From positions 1,364,001-1,428,000 of the forward strand of contig OZ244909.1 in the NCBI GenBank assembly GCA_965221725.1: a stretch of DNA of 64,000 bases, read 5' to 3'. Source of the stretch: HK1 sp965221725 (GTDB lineage: Bacteria; Pseudomonadota; Gammaproteobacteria; HK1). Position numbers and translations under genes: made by a program. Shown piece by piece: positions 60,020 through 64,000 of this stretch; positions within the stretch are counted from its first letter, which is position 1; each line of letters starts with the position of its first letter. The notes beneath the pieces were generated by a model. It saw nothing but the letters and a program-made list of their open reading frames with translations, was not told the DNA's origin and made no database searches.

Positions 60020-62416
60020 TCAGTGCGTGGTCAATCCCCGATCCACGTCGTCACCAGCCGCATCGGACGATTCCAGTTGCGCTTCGTCAAGGGAGACATC
60101 CGCGCCGGCCGGCTGCCGTGACAAAGCGATATTCAGCACCTGATCGATCCACTGCACAGGACGTATGTCGAGGTTGGACTTGATGTCCTCCGGGATTTCA
60201 ACCAGCTCGCGCGCATTCTCCTCCGGAATCAGCACCAGCCGAATCCCTCCGCGGAGCGCCGCCAGCAACTTTTCCTTCAAGCCGCCGATGGGCAGAACCT
60301 CGCCGCGGAGGGTGATCTCACCAGTCATGGCGACATCCGCGCGCACCGGAATTCCGGTCAGTGCCGACACCATCGCGGTGCACATGCCCACGCCGGCACT
60401 CGGACCGTCCTTCGGCGTGGCGCCCTCCGGCACATGGATGTGGATGTCACGCTCCTGATGGAATTTCTCATCGAGACCGAGAACCTCAGCCCGCACCCGA
60501 ACCACGGTCATCGCAGCCTGGATCGACTCCTGCATCACCTCTCCAAGCTGACCGGTGTAGGTCGCACTGCCCTTCCCGGACATCACCACCGCTTCGATCG
60601 TGAGCAGATCGCCGCCGACCTCGGTCCACGCAAGTCCGGTGACCTGCCCGACGCGATCTTCCTCCTCCTTGCGGCCGAACCTGAACCGCTTGACACCGAG
60701 ATACTCCTCGATGTTTTCCGAGGAGACCTCAATCGCGCCCTCGACCTGATCGCCCACCTTCTGTTTCACGACCTTGCGGCAGATCTTGGCAATCTCGCGC
60801 TCCACGTTTCTCACCCCGGCTTCGCGGGTGTAGTGGCGAATGATGTCGCGAATCGCGTCTTCCGGAATCGCCAGCTCCCCGGCCTCGAGACCCGCGTTCT
60901 CCATCTGTCTGGGCAGGAGATAGCGCAACGCGATGTTGAGCTTCTCCTCCTCGGTGTACCCCGAAAGCCGGATGACCTCCATGCGATCGAGCAACGGCGG
61001 TGGAATGTTCAGGGTGTTCGCGGTTGCCACGAACATGACATTGGAGAGGTCGTAGTCGACCTCCAGATAGTGGTCGTTGAAGGCATGGTTCTGCTCGGGG
61101 TCCAGCACTTCGAGCAGCGCCGAGGACGGATCGCCGCGGAAGTCCATCGACATCTTGTCGACCTCGTCCAGCAGGAAGAGCGGGTTGCGCACTCCCACCT
61201 TGGCCATGTTCTGCACGATCTTTCCGGGCAGCGCACCGATGTAGGTGCGCCGATGACCGCGGATTTCGGCCTCGTCGCGCACTCCTCCCAGCGACATCCG
61301 GACGAACTTGCGATTCGTCGCCCGGGCAATCGACTGGCCGAGCGAGGTCTTGCCGACACCGGGCGCCCCGACCAGACACAGAATGGGTCCCTTGAGCTTC
61401 TTCACCCGCGTCTGCACCGCAAGATACTCCACGATGCGCTCCTTCACCTTCTCGAGGCCATAGTGGTCGGACTCGAGCACCGCCTCCGCCTTGCCGAGAT
61501 CACGGCCGGTGCGGGTGCGCTTCTTCCACGGCACGTTGACCAGCCAGTCGACGTAGTTGCGAACGACGGTGGCCTCGGCCGACATCGGCGACATCATCTT
61601 GAGCTTGTTCAGCTCCGTGGTGGCCTTGGAGCGCGCCTCCTTCGACATCCCGACCGTCTCGATCCGCTTGCCCAGCTCCTCGATTTCGTTCGGCGATTCG
61701 TCCATGTCGCCGAGCTCTTTCTGGATCGCCTTCATCTGCTCGTTGAGGTAGTACTCGCGCTGACTCTTCTCCATCTGTTTCTTCACGCGGCCGCGAATAC
61801 GCTTCTCGACCTGGAGGAGATCGATCTCTTCCTCGACCCGCGCAATCAGATGCTCCAGCCGCTCGCGGGTATCGTGCACCTCAAGGATCGCCTGTTTCTG
61901 ATCGATCTTCACCGCGAGGTGGGCAGCGACGGTATCAGCGAGCCGCGCCGCGTCCTCGATATTGGAAAGCGAGGCCAGGATTTCCGGCGGAGTTTTCTTG
62001 TTGAGCTTGACGTACTGTTCGAAGTGGGTGAGCAGGGAGCGGGTCAGCGCCTCGATCTCGCGCCCGTCACCGGGCCCTGATTCCAGCACCGTGATGCTTG
62101 CGCCGAGGAAGGAATCGCCGTCTTCGAACTGGTCGATGCGCGCCCGTTGCCCACCTTCGACCAGAACCTTCACCGTGCCATCGGGGAGTTTCAGGAGCTG
62201 CAGGATGGTGGAGACCGTCCCGATCCGGTAGATCCCCTCGACCGACGGATTGTCCTGGCTCGCGTCCATCTGCGCGACGAGCAATATCCGCTTGTCCTGC
62301 TCCATTGCCTGCTGGAGGGCCTGGATCGAGCGATCCCGGCCCACGAAGAGGGGGATCACCATATGCGGATAGACGACGACGTCCCGCAGGGGAAGCACGG
62401 GGATCATGTCGAACAC
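60020..62416 (-). CDS. lon: ATP-dependent protease Lon
   Basis: A 798-residue AAA+ serine protease. N-terminal substrate domain (IPVLPLRDVVVYPHMVIPLF), coiled-coil region with LEHLIARVEEEIDLLQVEK, Walker A GAPGVGKTSLGQS near 355, Walker B LFLLDEVDKM near 415, and the C-terminal protease with the catalytic Ser in DGPSAGVGMCTAM near 675 and Lys in GGLKEKLLAALRGG. The end is extended by an acidic tail. ATG at 62416, with ATG 62407 also possible; a GGAGG box lies 8 bases before the first. Between clpX and the tRNA pair. Confidence 0.97.
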   Translation of the reverse strand: MFDMIPVLPLRDVVVYPHMVIPLFVGRDRSIQALQQAMEQDKRILLVAQMDASQDNPSVEGIYRIGTVSTILQLLKLPDGTVKVLVEGGQRARIDQFEDGDSFLGASITVLESGPGDGREIEALTRSLLTHFEQYVKLNKKTPPEILASLSNIEDAARLADTVAAHLAVKIDQKQAILEVHDTRERLEHLIARVEEEIDLLQVEKRIRGRVKKQMEKSQREYYLNEQMKAIQKELGDMDESPNEIEELGKRIETVGMSKEARSKATTELNKLKMMSPMSAEATVVRNYVDWLVNVPWKKRTRTGRDLGKAEAVLESDHYGLEKVKERIVEYLAVQTRVKKLKGPILCLVGAPGVGKTSLGQSIARATNRKFVRMSLGGVRDEAEIRGHRRTYIGALPGKIVQNMAKVGVRNPLFLLDEVDKMSMDFRGDPSSALLEVLDPEQNHAFNDHYLEVDYDLSNVMFVATANTLNIPPPLLDRMEVIRLSGYTEEEKLNIALRYLLPRQMENAGLEAGELAIPEDAIRDIIRHYTREAGVRNVEREIAKICRKVVKQKVGDQVEGAIEVSSENIEEYLGVKRFRFGRKEEEDRVGQVTGLAWTEVGGDLLTIEAVVMSGKGSATYTGQLGEVMQESIQAAMTVVRVRAEVLGLDEKFHQERDIHIHVPEGATPKDGPSAGVGMCTAMVSALTGIPVRADVAMTGEITLRGEVLPIGGLKEKLLAALRGGIRLVLIPEENARELVEIPEDIKSNLDIRPVQWIDQVLNIALSRQPAGADVSLDEAQLESSDAAGDDVDRGLTTH

Positions 62417-62502
62417 CTCCGAAGGGTATTCAGGCGGTAGCGGAGTTCGCCCGGCAACGCCGAGCCGGCAATTGGCGCGGATTCACAGTTCACGACGCGC
62501 CG

Positions 62503-62531
62503 TACATGGCGCCATTGCAGACGAAATTCAA
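62503..62531 (-). promoter_or_regulatory. Candidate lon promoter, heat-shock-like
   Basis: On the minus strand ATTGAAT, then CGCCATGTA about 14 bases on. This resembles the sigma-32 pattern (CTTGAA ... CCCCAT-T) as well as a weak sigma-70 pair TTGAAT-N17-CATGTA. It lies in the 175-base clpX-lon spacer, where lon of enteric bacteria is heat-shock controlled. Confidence 0.35.
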
Positions 62532-62591
62532 TCACTCGCTCGTCGACCACGGAGTCCTGGAAATGAGGACGCCCACGGGGTTGCCACGGCA

Positions 62592-63863
<1,272 letters not shown>

Positions 63864-63909
63864 TTGGCTTCTTCGGGTTGATCCGCGTACCGCTTCGACG
63901 CGACGGAGG

Positions 63910-64000
63910 TTACTCGCGACCGGAGTCGGTGCCGGCCTCGCGCGCCTCCAGCACCTCGTCGACCAGCCCGTAGTCGCACGCCTCACCCGCTTCCATGAAA
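63910..64000 (-). CDS. clpP: ATP-dependent Clp protease proteolytic subunit, C-terminal end only
   Basis: The last 29 codons before TAA 63910-63912, read FMEAGEACDYGLVDEVLEAR and ending GTDSGRE. Phe-Met-x-Ala-x-Glu-Ala and YGL(V/I)DEVL are the normal C-terminal helix of ClpP, and clpX follows as expected. The rest lies beyond the window. Confidence 0.9.
   Translation of the reverse strand, partial: FMEAGEACDYGLVDEVLEAREAGTDSGRE

Overview
The window is a high-GC (by eye about two thirds G+C) stretch of a gammaproteobacterial chromosome. The evidence is gene order: clpP-clpX-lon-tRNA-ppiD, rpsP-rimM-trmD-rplS next to ffh-ypjD-corB type genes, rnr-rlmB-rpsF-rpsR-rplI-dnaB, hfq-hflX-hflK-hflC-yjeT-hisZ-purA, a methyltransferase-rnhA-dnaQ block, pcm-nlpD, and a Pro-Arg-His-Lys tRNA cluster. 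The exact genus cannot be read from the sequence. A free-living or symbiotic member of the purple-sulfur-bacteria side of the class would fit.

Region 1 (1-10.3 kb) is accessory DNA: a cut AAA ATPase, a Uma2-family nuclease, and a two-gene block on the minus strand with a SNF2-type helicase followed by a large adenine-type DNA methyltransferase. The pair resembles drmD-drmMI of class 1 DISARM anti-phage systems, but drmA, drmB and drmC are not here and both genes are dead. The helicase carries a TGA at codon 25, a one-base deletion and a 2,428-bp insertion sequence with a CTAG target duplication. The methyltransferase carries a 237-bp MITE-like element with terminal inverted repeats and a 5-bp duplication. 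Removing the insertions and adding the one missing base restores full-length frames, apart from the stop codon. The IS transposase is itself a fusion of a DruA (DUF4338) domain to a Tn5/IS4-type DDE transposase.

Region 2 (10.4-15.6 kb) is small-molecule metabolism: an FMN 2-hydroxyacid oxidase, cystathionine beta-synthase, a DAO-type flavoprotein and hydroxypyruvate isomerase. Region 3 (15.8-35.8 kb) is core information processing: four tRNAs, xerD, ribosomal protein and tRNA modification genes, ffh, radA, dnaB, rnr and rlmB. It also has a bifunctional ATP sulfurylase/APS kinase whose sulfurylase active-site motifs are altered. Region 4 (35.7-43.4 kb) is the hfq-hfl-hisZ-purA block and pyrB, with a 12-bp tandem repeat just in front of hisZ and a chain of tiny overlapping ORFs in front of pyrB. 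Region 5 (43.4-48.9 kb) holds a pyrK-like reductase, a CaiB/BaiF CoA-transferase, an aldehyde dehydrogenase, adk and rppH.

Region 6 (49-64 kb) holds nlpD-pcm with only the tail of surE left and no rpoS, a PuuD-type membrane domain protein with a 25-residue membrane peptide in front, dnaQ-rnhA, mltD with four LysM repeats, fabI, an HNH nuclease, ppiD, two tRNAs with a clear terminator, lon, clpX and the tail of clpP. Four copies of a short intergenic motif (core GAAATTTCCGGG) are scattered through the window.
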